A stretch of 30,346 bases of DNA from Neolentinus lepideus HHB14362 ss-1 (lineage: Eukaryota; Basidiomycota; Agaricomycetes; Gloeophyllales; Gloeophyllaceae): NCBI GenBank assembly GCA_001632425.1, contig KV425637.1, positions 91,707 through 122,052 on the forward strand, read 5' to 3'. Positions 1 to 10,216 of the stretch are shown one piece after another. Position 1 is the stretch's first letter. The number at the start of each line of letters is the position of its first letter. The position numbers and the translations under genes are program-made. The notes under the pieces were generated by a model. That model made no database searches, was not told the DNA's origin, and saw only the letters and a program-made list of their open reading frames with translations.

Positions 1-945
1 CAAATGGGTGGGCAGCAGCCACCCTGGGATCTAAGAATTTTTCAAATATTTTTTTGCAATTTTAGCGATTTTTCCGAGCAGAAATATCAGCTATCAAGGC
101 CCAATGACGTAAACAACATGTAAAATCTCCCAAGATTTTCATGCCATCTACGTCACTCACGTGCTGGTTTCCCACACTCACTCAATCAGCTGACTAACAA
201 GGCAAGTAGACCATTCTAAGGTAAGAAAGATAGTACAACATTAATGATTACCATTTTTGGAAGGTACAAACAAAGGACCAAACAAACAAATGGCAAGGGC
301 AGCAGCCACCCTGGACTCTGCAAATTTTTCTGAGCAGAAATAGCAACTATTGACACCCAATACAGGCTTGACAGGACTTGTAACCCAGTAATATATTATC
401 ATTTTTTCGGAATATTTTCGAAAATAGTGAGGGTGCACGTTGGAAGGCATGATGATGCACTTGGTGTTGGAAGGTAAACAAAATCCAAACTCTATGTACT
501 TTCTGCGCACCAAATGACTATACAGCCAATCACAGCATGAGAATTCAAACCGATGTGGTGAGTGCCACAAGTAACACATTTCAAACAGCGCACTAGTCAA
601 TTCCCACTGTAAGAGCGACAAACAAATGCCATTAAATCAACAGAAAAGCAACCACACATAAAGAAATACTGAGGATATTCCCTGACATGTAAAATATGGC
701 TAAAAGCTTATATTGAAAAAACAAGAAAGTTAGAGGAAATGAGGATGGCAGGAAGAGTCAAACAAGGTTGTAGTCAGTTTGTAGTGGTTAATAGAATCAG
801 ACTTGGAATCGGAGAATCAAATATTTGTAGTATTGACTACAAAATAAAGTCTCACGACTTCTTGGCATGTAATTCCCACAGCTGCCATGTTCGGTCCCCA
901 ATTTTGCACATAAAGACTCATCCTTCGTACCTCAGGACTCATAAA
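1..945 (+). repeat. Family A repeat, left copy
   Basis: AT-rich non-coding repeat that recurs at about 15990-17218. The first 360 bases hold one full and one partial tandem unit: an AAATGGG start, a TTTTCCGAGCAGAAAT core, then CATGCCATCTACGTCA and GGTAAGAAAGATA. The last part (about 740-945) matches 17030-17218, including the shared end CCTCAGGACTCATAA. Short open frames here (for example 241-621 minus) have no family features and are treated as chance. The copy may begin outside the window. Confidence 0.75.
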
Positions 946-1935
946 TTTTGCTCTGGTCTGGATCCTTCTTCTTTCCTTTTCTCTATAGACTAAAAATGTT
1001 TTAGGATGCTCTGGATATTCCGATCGGGGCGCACACTACACTGTACTACTCTCTATTGCTCAGGCAATAATATTTGCTGGCCTCCTCGCTGTTCACCACC
1101 TTTTCCAGACCGGGTGTTTCCTATGAAGTGTTTGCATCACTTTTGCTCAAGTCACTTGATCAAGGAAACTTTCCTCACCCCTTCATGTTTCCCAACCTTA
1201 CTGATTCAGGTGGTCCCTTATATTTCTTCCTGTGAACACCCTGCTCGCATGTGATCTGCATTGCACTTCAGTCTGGCCCCAATTGATCGAGTGACTACTC
1301 ATCTGTACGTGTACTGGTGTACAGCTTACCCGACATCTTTACATTGATAGACCTATCTGTGACTTCCTCAATGAATAGTGGCAGACCTTTCTCACCTGCA
1401 ATCACATGTGTGGACCATCCCGTGTGACCAGATACTGATGACTTTACTAGTTCCAATATATCACGAGTGCATTCTCCCTCCTCAGTGAATGCAACTTGAT
1501 CCTCAGCATGGTGTTCTGTGAGTCCCCTCTGTTTCTGTCCCCCTTTTCCTGTCTCACCTCCCTTCTGGTTCACAACAGCTACACCCTCCTGGGCCTCCTC
1601 AACTTTGGTGACTTTGTCAAGGACACCTCCACTGACCTGGGCAACCCCTTTGTGCAGCTCCTCCAACTCACACATCAGGAAAATTTTCCACAGCAAATTA
1701 AATGAAATTTTGGGAAGTTTTTGCTAGTTAGAGGCAATTAGACATATTATTTCATTATATCTAATTGTACAGTTCACACTAGCCTCCTGGGCAATTATGT
1801 CCAATTATCACGAGTTATACATGATTATGCCATATTGGAACAGGCATTATTCATCTTTTTTCCCTTTTATCAATCAACACTGTAACTCAAAGGTGCAGAA
1901 AACAAGATTGTATTGTTTCTAGTCTGCAATACAAG
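946..1935. other. Stretch with no recognised gene
   Basis: Unique-looking DNA between repeats A and B. It contains a 133-codon minus-strand frame (1295-1696) with a very hydrophilic product and overlapping plus-strand frames at 1006-1254 and 1496-1727. No start context, splice pattern or motif convinced me that any is a gene. A decayed gene on the plus strand near 1500-1700 cannot be excluded. Confidence 0.4.
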
Positions 1936-2279
1936 CTGCAGCATTCTATATATATTTCAATCTATTTTTAGCACTGGAGGGGTCCCAAATGGGTCCAGGA
2001 ATATATTCTGATTTATTCCGATTTTTCCGCATTTTCCCGGGCCAGAACCAAGGTCCTAGCCTATTATCACCAATACAGCAGCCTTTTTCCCACACTTGAC
2101 ATCCAAACCCGATTGAGATCTTGATGCCTGGGTGCCGGGCAGTCCAATTCAAACCCAGCCTGGGTTCCGGGGCAATGTATGGCACAGCCCGGGGCATTAA
2201 TACATTATGCTTAAAACATTACTGGGTATTGCATAAGGTTTTGTTAAAATATAAGACATGTAATACATTAATACTACAG
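1936..2279 (+). mobile_element. Family B short element with terminal inverted repeats, copy 1
   Basis: A 344-bp repeat with a near-identical-length copy at 18334-18678 and the end of a third, inverted copy at 30277-30346. It starts CTGCAGCATT and ends AATACTACAG, so the ends form a 10-bp imperfect inverted repeat (CTGYAGYATT). Inside are AGCACTGGAGGGGTCCCAAA and a GGGTATTGCATAAG motif shared by the copies. No coding capacity is seen. I found no clear target-site duplication, so the superfamily is unknown. Confidence 0.7.
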
Positions 2280-2284
2280 CATTA

Positions 2285-3226
2285 GGTGCTGGTTAGTACG
2301 ACGCTGCCTAAGAGAGAGAGACTTTGTGAAGGATTTGCTTATGATCAGTGATGCTATGCTGACTTGCTCTGTCACTATCTCTGGGTGAAGTTGGAGGTAC
2401 ACAAGAGTACCTAAACACAAGTCGCAAGATGGACTTGGAAGAAACTCTGATGTGAGACTGAAATCTGAAGAGTGTGGTGAAGATGACTTGTTTTACAAAA
2501 CAGAAAGGTGATGGCTTAAATACAGGAGAGCGAGTGCTCTATGTCTGACTCTAACTAGCTACTACCGTGAGTCATGCATTTGCTCAGCCTCACATCCATA
2601 TGACTTGTACCACCTCGTTCCTAGTCTGCATGTGATCCTCAACCAATACCCCTCGTGACCAACTCCAGCATGCACACTGTTCCTCAGGCAGGAGCCAGTC
2701 GGGTGTGTCTTGACTTTGCGTTAGAGCGCACCTCCTTGATGATCAGGTGGTGGGCTATGCTGCTGATGCTAGTGCGATCTTGCTGAATAGGGATAAAGGG
2801 CAGGGCCACTATATTGTGCGGTGGGGTCATGATAGCTGTAGTCGTGCCATGTGTTGACACACACTGCATGCATAAGGAAAGTCACGCCATTAGAACTAGC
2901 ACTGATCTGAAGCAGTGGCAGGCTGTACGCCATATGGAAAGGTGCCCTGAGACACCACCTTGGTTCAGATCTCAGTACCAATGTCAGGTGGTGCATGCCG
3001 AGATGCCAATGACTCAACTGAATGGTGTTCAGCCAACCGTGCCATTGAGAAGCCATCCTATGAGTGCTGAGAAGCTGAGAGCCTTGTCACTGGTGCGTAG
3101 GGTCACTAGTGTGCAGAATACCGACAGTGCACTATTGAGTCACTAAGTCGCCATTCCCACAAAGCATGTGGAATCACCCTAAATTGTGTTTTCTGGGGTC
3201 AGAAGCCAATGGTGCCTATCAGTGCA
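2285..3226 (+). repeat. Family C long repeat, copy 1 (LTR-like)
   Basis: About 940 bp matching 28898-29846 in the same orientation. Shared blocks include CTGCCTAAGAGAGAGAGACT, GATGTGAGACTGAAATCTGA and GGGGTCAGAAGCCAATGG. A TTAAATACA box followed by a CTCTATGTC start-like region resembles an LTR promoter. The homology stops at CCTATCA. No TG..CA ends with target duplications were found, so LTR identity is an inference. Confidence 0.7.
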
Positions 3227-4300
3227 TCCTCCCACCAATGACTCCTACACCCACCTGGTCCTGTTGTCGGTTAGGTGCACCCACATCCACAATGCTCCTG
3301 AGGTGTTGAGGAACTGAGCCTCATGGCGTATTCCCTATGGTCATAGCCCTGACTGCCCTTTCACATCCAGTGATGCATGCTACTGAACTGTCTGTAGCAT
3401 CAACACATCATTGACTACCTTTTGCAAATGCTTCCCTAGCCTGTCATTCCTGAAGGATAGGCCTCTACTACATCCATTGCAGGATCAGTGGTCTCCTGTG
3501 TACCTTTGCAGTGCTTGCTACAACATGGATAGTGAACTGTCTTGATGGTGTACCATGTGCTACTGCCCATTGGCCCTTCTGAGTCCAATGGCCTGATACC
3601 ACCTCGGTTGTCATCATAGGATACTCATTGACCTCTGCCATCCATGTGCATTGAGCAGATATGTACCACAAGACTTTGTCCATGAGTCATCTGTGGATAG
3701 GCCTGATGTGTGATACCATCTGCCACACATTGCTGTCCATATGTCCATGGACACCTCACATCTGTCATGAATGAGGGTAGCTTTAGCATGTCAAAATGCC
3801 ATTTTCTCCAGGCAGGATCATCTGGTATGTATCACGGTATCCCTTTTTACTTCCTTTAGCTTAGGTTTTGGTGTTTACCCCCAGAGTTGAGCACTGTTCC
3901 CTCTGCTTCTTCTCATGACTATCACCTACTGCCTTGTGTCCATCTCATGCATACAGATTCCCTGTGTGTCCCCATGTGTGGCATATCAATGCTGACTGGT
4001 CCAGACTGGTCTTAACCAGTCTGAGACTGTTAGGGGCCATGGTCCTGCAGTCCCAGTCCAGTCTGATGCAGTCTCATCATTTCCAGTTCTCAGCCCCAGT
4101 TCTGGTTCTGAGATGTAAAAGGAAAAAGTTTGACCAGACTGGACCCTGCAACACTACTCATCTAAACTGTTAGATATATGGTACCACATTGTACCATGGA
4201 ATGCTACTCATTTCTTCAGCAGTTCATCTGGACTGGTTGCATCACAACAATGATGCATACTTGCTGAGCATTTGGAGCTATGTAAGCACAAGAACTACTA
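3227..4300. other. Intergenic stretch with no gene, 3' of desaturase 1
   Basis: No reading frame with family features was seen. From about 3990 to 4150 the DNA is enriched in short GACTGG/CCAGTC words, including a perfect 8-bp hairpin at 4003-4022. The desaturase 1 polyadenylation site should lie near the right edge of this stretch, but I could not place it. Confidence 0.5.
4003..4022. repeat. Perfect 8-bp hairpin
   Basis: AGACTGGT and ACCAGTCT separated by CTTA. It lies in a patch of GACTGG/CCAGTC words downstream of the minus-strand desaturase, about 280 bases past its stop. The role is unknown and it may be simple-sequence noise. Confidence 0.4.
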
Positions 4301-6063
4301 TTATTCCTGCCTTTCCTGAGCCACATGAAGAATACCATCCATATCCAACAATCGGTGAGCTCTACCAGTATTGTCCTTGTAGAATACTATGTCACCTTCA
4401 TCTTCTATGAATCTGCAGTGAATGAAGGACCGCCATAGGGCACGCATGACACCAGTACTGTCATAGTTATATAATGTACCAAGCAATGGACGAATTGCTT
4501 TAGTAGCACGAGGAAGATTGTCTTTTCAAGATGTGAGTGAAAGATCTCAGCATGATGTATAATTATACTCACAGAATGGAATCTAGGCAAGGTGTTCAAA
4601 GTACATCAAAAGACCATGGGATTAGCTGCTCACCCTTGTGAATAGATGATGAGCAGTATGGTTGTGGTTAACCCCCAATAGTAAAAAGTTGCCTATCCAA
4701 CCAAGAAATGGCTAGATAACACATGTGATGGAAAACTCATGTCAAAAAATGGTATATAACATACCCTGTCAACAGTGGATAATGCACCTCTCCGCCAAGT
4801 CCACTCCCTTTCCCGATAATGAGGCACTGTGGGGTCAGAGTGATGAAGCTACAAATGGATGAGTATGTTTTGTTTGTCATGTCCGTATGTCCACACATAC
4901 AAAAGCCATCGCCACAATCCTATCATCAGGTGAGGAAAATGCAGAAATGCCAGCAATGGTCACTTACCAATGATTAGTCAAGATAAAGGGTACCAAGTAT
5001 AGCCTGAAAACAGTCCAGGTAGATGTGTACTGTGCCAATATCCAAAGGATAGTTGTTGTCATCATCAGTCCTGCATCTGAGATCAACACTTCTTTATATT
5101 GCTCCTTCTTAAACAACCCAGAGGATGGAATAAAATGCTAAGAGAGACATGAGCATATGATAAAGAGAATAACACACGAGACTCAAACATTTGCCCCTTT
5201 TGGATACCGTTTAGAGCCCATTGTGTTATAGCTAGAAGATATTAATTGTTGTAATTCCCTAGTTGATGGAAGTAGCTTACATGAGGTATGTATCTACGAA
5301 AAAAATTAGAACTGGTGCGAAAGCCGTGCTGAATACCACGTACGGTGGCCCAGAAGTTGCATGACAAGGAACCGACCCAGAGTCACAATGGGAGTTTCTC
5401 CAAGTATATCATCATGGTCATGTGTCTTGACAGTCTTGACAAGAGGCAGGTTCAGCTCGGAGCGTGCATGCGGACGGAAGACCTCCTCCTTCTCAATGCA
5501 GTTAGTGTACTTGTGGTGGCGAAGATGTGTAATTCGCCAAGAAAAGTAAGGGAGAAAGATCCACGAATGAAGCATGAAGCCTATGCTATGGTTTATCCAT
5601 TTGTTGTCTGAAATATTACCGTGGCAAGCCTATGGAATTGTTAGCTAGCATTCGTCTATCTTTTGCATAGTAATGGGTACTCACCTCGTGACCTGAGGGA
5701 AAGGGCAATCAGTGATAGCATCGCGCAGATACACAAAGACGCACCAAGACTCCAGAAGCCCGCCCACACCAGCCCTTGCCACCACCAATAAGCCGACCAT
5801 AGCACGAGACGCAGCAGCGGATGCACGGGTTGGGACCACTCGCGGACATGGACAAGGCTTTTGTCCATATAGACGACTGCACAGATAGCGAGTAAAGACG
5901 AGACGACGAGACGTAACAATGCGAAAAGTGCTTTTCCCGTATTCCGAGTCCAGACGTCATCTGGTAAGGAAGCGCGCAAGGCATTTAAGTCAATGTCTTG
6001 AGGGACGAAGCCCGTCTGAGTACGGACAACGTATTCCTGACTGTCGCCAAATATACCAGGCAT
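4301..6063 (-). CDS. Desaturase 1: membrane fatty-acid desaturase, delta-12/omega-3 type, 11 exons
   Basis: Predicted to introduce a double bond into fatty acyl chains at the ER membrane. Exons in coding order: 6063-5745, 5692-5685, 5629-5344, 5293-5281, 5231-5189, 5137-4968, 4919-4901, 4848-4765, 4711-4634, 4582-4573, 4521-4301. They sum to 1251 nt (416 aa plus TAA) with no internal stop; introns are 48-55 bp with GT..AG ends. The start MPGIFGDSQEY is followed by the usual N-terminal region and a WWWQG membrane segment. Di-iron histidine boxes: HEACH (108-112), HLRHH (144-148) and HTAHH (332-336). The C-terminal motif EDEGDIVFYKDN matches the family. Four exons are only 8, 13, 19 and 10 nt. 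It is divergent to desaturase 2. Exact regiospecificity cannot be read from sequence; acetylenase or conjugase activity is possible. Confidence 0.88.
5685..5692 (-). other. 8-nt micro-exon of desaturase 1
   Basis: The exon GTCACGAG completes Gly107 and encodes His108 and Glu109, the start of the first histidine box. It is bounded by a 52-bp intron ending CCCTCAG and a 55-bp intron with a strong GTGAGT donor and a CTAAC branch-like motif. Skipping it gives a stop within a few codons, so the frame requires it. Confidence 0.8.
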
Positions 6064-7244
6064 CTGAACACAAATCGATGGTTGATATTTCGTGCCGCCG
6101 ATTTCAAGAGGTCATTTATACCGGCACGGCTGGGAAGCGATTGCGTGGACCAAGGTCGTGCTATTGCTGTGCGTGTTGATTGTAATCGAGCGACTCAACC
6201 TTAACTAAGAAGAATCTGAGCCGGTTTGCTTCATGATATCAGTCCAATACCGGAAGTCTTGACCGTACCAGCAGGCTATCATCAATCATAGATAGTTGAA
6301 GACTCGGGTGACTCGGACCACCCCTACGTAGTAGGCATGGCTGAAATCAGGATCATCCATGTGCACCGACATACAAGACTTCTTGAAAACTTCGATGGCG
6401 ATGCTGTATCGATGGCGAAGGTCGCATCGTACTGCTTGGGTGGGCCACTGCTGCGCATGTGCTGTAGATGGCGAAGGATCACACCTTATTCAATGTGCGA
6501 GACCAGAACTCCACATGCGGTGATTTGACCATCAGCGAGGAGACCTTTCCCTTTGATTCTTTCCGGTACCCATAGATAGGGAAAGAATGCAATATATATG
6601 CCAAAATCCGCAATCCGAAGGCAGCCCGCAAGCCTCACAGAAGCGCGACGACGCGGCTAAGAGGTTCTATTAATACTAATCCGCAGAACCGAACAGGACC
6701 TTACTAGACGTTCTAAGACTTTTAGGCCTGTACGTGAAGTATATCACAACCTTCAGGCTATCGTAGCACTATCTATGCATACAGCAAGAGGATGGTGGCA
6801 AATCAAAAATGAACGGTGTCGCTATATGCCCAATTGCTTGGGGCAAAGTATCAAAAATTTGGGTAAGCGTGAGCTTGGCTTACAAGACTGAGGAAGTTAG
6901 CTTATCTTGCTGGCTGCAGCCACAGCCTCTGGCCTGATTTCACAGCGAGGCTAAATCGAGCTGTCACCGATAGAAGCATTTGAGACATTTCGCCTCACAG
7001 TTTGACGGTGCCTATTGCACACGAATCCTGATGGGTGGAAATACGGTGTGCCTGTAGAAACAGTCCCAACTTCGTCTCGTCATTGTCTACGAACACCCAA
7101 TCGTGATTAGCCTGTAACCGGAAACCGAACTTTAAGACCAGGTATACAAGAAACTTGCATTTGGTCTGATCCTGCGGGAGCAAGATCTTTCCGACAGTAT
7201 CGACGTATCATCGGTTTCTTCCGAGTTCAAGTTTCCGGACACTC

Positions 7245-7272
7245 GTTCGGTGAATGCGTTTTAGCACCGAAC
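7245..7272. repeat. Short inverted repeat in the divergent spacer
   Basis: GTTCGGTG and CACCGAAC separated by 12 nt, within about 110 bp enriched in CGAACTCGAAC-like words (about 7205-7315). It could be a factor-binding site or simple sequence; nothing decides between them. Confidence 0.3.
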
Positions 7273-7664
7273 TCGAACGTAGGTTCAGGTTCAATTTTCG
7301 GTTACTAGTGCAACATCCCAGGTCTGTCAATCAGCTATTCCAAATAGAGTGGTGGAATTTCGTTTGGAGCATCATCGGGAGCTGGGACCTCTGCCGGTTC
7401 CCGGGCTGTTGAGAGCGAAGGAATCAAAGATGGTAGTGTACACTACAGAAGCACACAGGGTGGAGCTAAAATAGAATGAATGGAGATGGCATCCCAACAT
7501 TGAATTGTTCCTGAGTCAAGGATTGTAGATTGTTTCTGCTTTTGACGGTGATCTTGTCCACCGTACGTCTAGACTCCATACGCGGGTCGCAAGAACTCTG
7601 TGGGTATCAGTAATCAGATTTCTGATTCTCAAGATTTCCGGTCGTTCCTCAGTGCCGTGGAGCG

Positions 7665-8249
7665 ATGTCACTGCCCAAATCGCAAATATTGGTAACATGG
7701 CTCAAAGTTTTCACGATGATCCGGTTAATGAACCTGTGTCTCTCCCTGTTGGAGTGCAGGACTCGCATAATTGCATTGCATACTAACTGGACAATGGACG
7801 AAGCAGAGCCATGGGGCAGGGACTGGGAAGATGTACAGCTGACGAGACGTTCCCCAATGGTGTCTCCTACCATCTTGATCTCACGGCGCAATGACTTGAC
7901 AAGCAACTCTTTTCAATTACTTGATGTATTTTCTCATTGGCCGCGTTCGTTAGGGATTGATAATTATCCGCGAAGAAAAGTATACGGAGGAAGTCAGCTG
8001 CCGTCCTCGTCTTCAACTGAATCACTGGAATGGGCTTTATTTGGGCACGCAGGCGAGGTTCCCTGTGCTTCAGCGCTGGGATCTGTTGAAGCTGATCATC
8101 ATATGTCCGTAGATGACGGGACACTCAAACTATGCAAAGCATCAAGACGATATGCTGACTTCGCAGATGGCCGTACAGTCCTAGTCGTGGTGCACCTCGT
8201 TGCGATGTTCAAGAAGCGCTCAGACATGAGCTTCCTCGCCAAGTTCTGA
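7665..8249 (+). CDS. Hypothetical 194-codon open frame, doubtful
   Basis: An uninterrupted frame of 194 codons in CpG-rich DNA 3' to nothing recognisable and upstream of desaturase 2. I do not recognise the product; it has no clear membrane segment, repeat or catalytic motif. Frames of about 85 codons overlap it on the opposite strand, as expected when stop codons are rare by composition. It lacks the introns that punctuate every certain gene here, which argues against it. It is kept because it is the longest uninterrupted plus-strand frame in the spacer. Confidence 0.15.
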   Translation: MSLPKSQILVTWLKVFTMIRLMNLCLSLLECRTRIIALHTNWTMDEAEPWGRDWEDVQLTRRSPMVSPTILISRRNDLTSNSFQLLDVFSHWPRSLGIDNYPRRKVYGGSQLPSSSSTESLEWALFGHAGEVPCASALGSVEADHHMSVDDGTLKLCKASRRYADFADGRTVLVVVHLVAMFKKRSDMSFLAKF

Positions 8250-8625
8250 TTTTCCATATGATGTAGCGTATTCAAGTGCTTCTTCTCGTCACTTCGGTAT
8301 CTCGTGTTGTGTATTCACTCACTGCGCAACCGAGAAGTTAGTCGGACCCAGGCCGGCAAGTAGACCCGGTTTGTGCATTGCTTGTCTTGTCGGAGGCACA
8401 TTGCTTTGAATTGAGGTTTATAGCGACTGGACTAGCCATTCTTGCCTCAGATCCACGATTCATCACTCTCATCCACCCCTTCGATATGGCTGACTACGCA
8501 TTGCGACACAGAGGCAAAGACAATGACTCTCGTGGTGATACGCTGCCTGTGTTCTCCCCTATGACATTGTTTGTCTATTCTCTCTTCGCGCAGCGCTATC
8601 CTTCCACTAATGGGCGGACAGGACT

Positions 8626-10216
8626 ATGGGCGAAATTCGAGAGGCAATCCCAGCGAATCTGTTTAATCGTAGTAGCACAAGGAGCCTTCTATATCTTTTC
8701 CGAGATATCTTGATGGCAGCAGTTGCTTGGGTGCTTGCAAGTCAGATTGAACCAGCGGTCAACTACCTCACCACTACTGCGTGTCATCGTTACCTCGCTC
8801 AAATCATTCAGTACATGATGTGGTCGTCATAGTCAGTTCTTTCTGCCTCAGAATGCATATCTCGGCTGACAATCTGGACAGTTGGTGGTTCCAAGGTCTT
8901 ATTTTTACTGGCATATGGGTGCTTGGCCATGAGGTGGGTCAGATGTCCAAGCCGTTTGTTTCCAGGCCAACGGTGATAACCAGTGCGGCCATGGCGCATT
9001 TTCCGAGAACAAGTATCTTTGTGATGTTATCGGATTCGTGAGAGGAATATTCTATGAGGGTTCCAGATAGTTCCTACTGAGTACCGTTAGGTCACCCATA
9101 CCATGCTGTGGACTCCTTATTTCAGCTGGAAACTTGTCCATCATCGCCATCACGCAAACCATGCATCTATGGAAAGGGATGAAGTGTACGTACCGAAAAC
9201 CAGAGCTGACCTCGGTATTCCTAAGGAAGAGGTTGGCTCATATATCGATTACGCCGAATATCTTGGAGATACCCCAGTGTACACACTTTTCATGCTGGTT
9301 CGGCAGCAGCTCCTCGCTTTTCCCGCTTATCTATGTGCGTGTGATATAATGATGTTGCCAGAAGCTGCTATGGCTAATTAATCACGATAGTATTGAATGT
9401 TTCTGGTCAGAAGACCTATCCCGCCTGGACTAACCATTTTAACCGTGAGTCGATGACTGATTAGAGGTGTTGCCCCCTGGTTAATACCACAGTTCATAGC
9501 TCGCTCTGTCCTCTTTACGCCTTTGCAACGTAATGCTGTCCTGTACTCGGACTTCGGGATCCTCTGTATGTTCTTGGTGGTATATTTCGCCTGCAGCTCC
9601 TATGGCGTCACGAGTGTTGTGAATTACTATGGCATTCCTTGGCTACTTGTTACCCACTGGTTCGTCATGATCACATACCTTCATCATACCCATCAAGATA
9701 TCCCCCACTACCGGGCGGAGGAATGGACGTTTCAGCGGGGAGCAGCTGCTACTGTTGATCGTGATTTCTTGGGCTGGCAAGGCCGGTTCTTTCTCCACGA
9801 CGTGGCTCATTTCCATGTGGTCCATCATTTCTTCCCACAACTCCCGTGGTGTGAGTATACTGATAACTATTACCAATGCGTGTTAACTTCATTAAGCAGA
9901 CAACGGAGAAGAAGCAACCAAATATCTTCGAGCCAAGATAGGAAGCCATTATATGTACTCGGACAAATCTGTCTTCAAAGCACTGTGGGAGACATACAAC
10001 AATTGTCAATTTGTCGAGGACGAAGGTCAGTCTTATATGACCTGAACGTGCATCCACTAGTTTATCCCTGCTCATGTGATAGGGCACATCGTTTTTTACC
10101 GTGACAGACGAGGGAGGGCGACATATTCTCCTGTGGAGGAATTTGATGCTTGCCTACGGAGAAGACAGGCAGTGAAGATAGGAGGGAGTGAGGAATGTGG
10201 ACTAGTTGTTGATTAA
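8626..10216 (+). CDS. Desaturase 2: membrane delta-12-type fatty-acid desaturase, at least 8 exons
   Basis: Predicted ER oleate-type desaturase. Exons: 8626-8780, 8852-8933, 8984-9037, 9091-9334, 9391-9444, 9500-9850, 9900-10025, 10083-10216. They sum to 1200 nt (399 aa plus TAA) with no internal stop; introns are 49-71 bp. Histidine boxes: HECGH (78-82, split by an intron after HE), HHRHH (114-118) and HVVHH (302-306). Other family marks are FTGIWVLGHE, YFSWKLVHHRHH, ERDEVYVPKTR and VDRDFLGWQGRFFLHDVAH. The start is unsettled: ATG at 8626 gives an N-terminus shorter than is usual. An upstream exon 8486-8550 spliced over a 71-bp intron to 8622 keeps the frame, but its GTTCTC donor is weak. 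Unlike desaturase 1, the whole body is CpG-rich. Confidence 0.88.

Larger units (their letters stand above)
6064..8485. promoter_or_regulatory. Divergent spacer between the two desaturase genes
   Basis: About 2.4 kb between the two desaturase starts, presumably holding both promoters. It is CpG-rich and free of the repeats seen elsewhere. One 194-codon frame lies at 7665-8249 (listed separately). An 8-bp inverted repeat (GTTCGGTG/CACCGAAC, 12-nt loop) lies at 7245-7272 within a patch of GTTC/GAAC words. I could not identify TATA boxes or named factor sites with confidence. Confidence 0.45.

Noticed and set aside
1295..1696. 133-codon minus-strand frame
   Set aside because: Very polar, low-complexity product without introns or motifs; both strands are open here, which suggests composition.
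2769..3056. Minus-strand frame in repeat C that is similar in the second copy (29378-29620)
   Set aside because: Similarity follows from the two repeats being copies; the frames differ in length and ends and have no protein features.
2285..3226. Calling repeat C a complete LTR
   Set aside because: No TG..CA ends with matching 5-bp flanks could be placed; only the promoter-like box and possible primer word support it.
5306..6063. First impression that desaturase 1 is a truncated or broken gene, because its longest frames end early
   Set aside because: Joining GT..AG introns of 48-55 bp gives one continuous 416-aa product with all three histidine boxes; the early stops fall in introns.
7649..8124. 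Two 85-codon minus-strand frames in the divergent spacer
   Set aside because: They overlap each other and the plus-strand frame, and show no motif, intron signals or codon pattern to prefer them.
9643..10087. Minus-strand frames of 77 and 112 codons inside desaturase 2
   Set aside because: They are antisense shadows of conserved desaturase exons and have no motif of their own.
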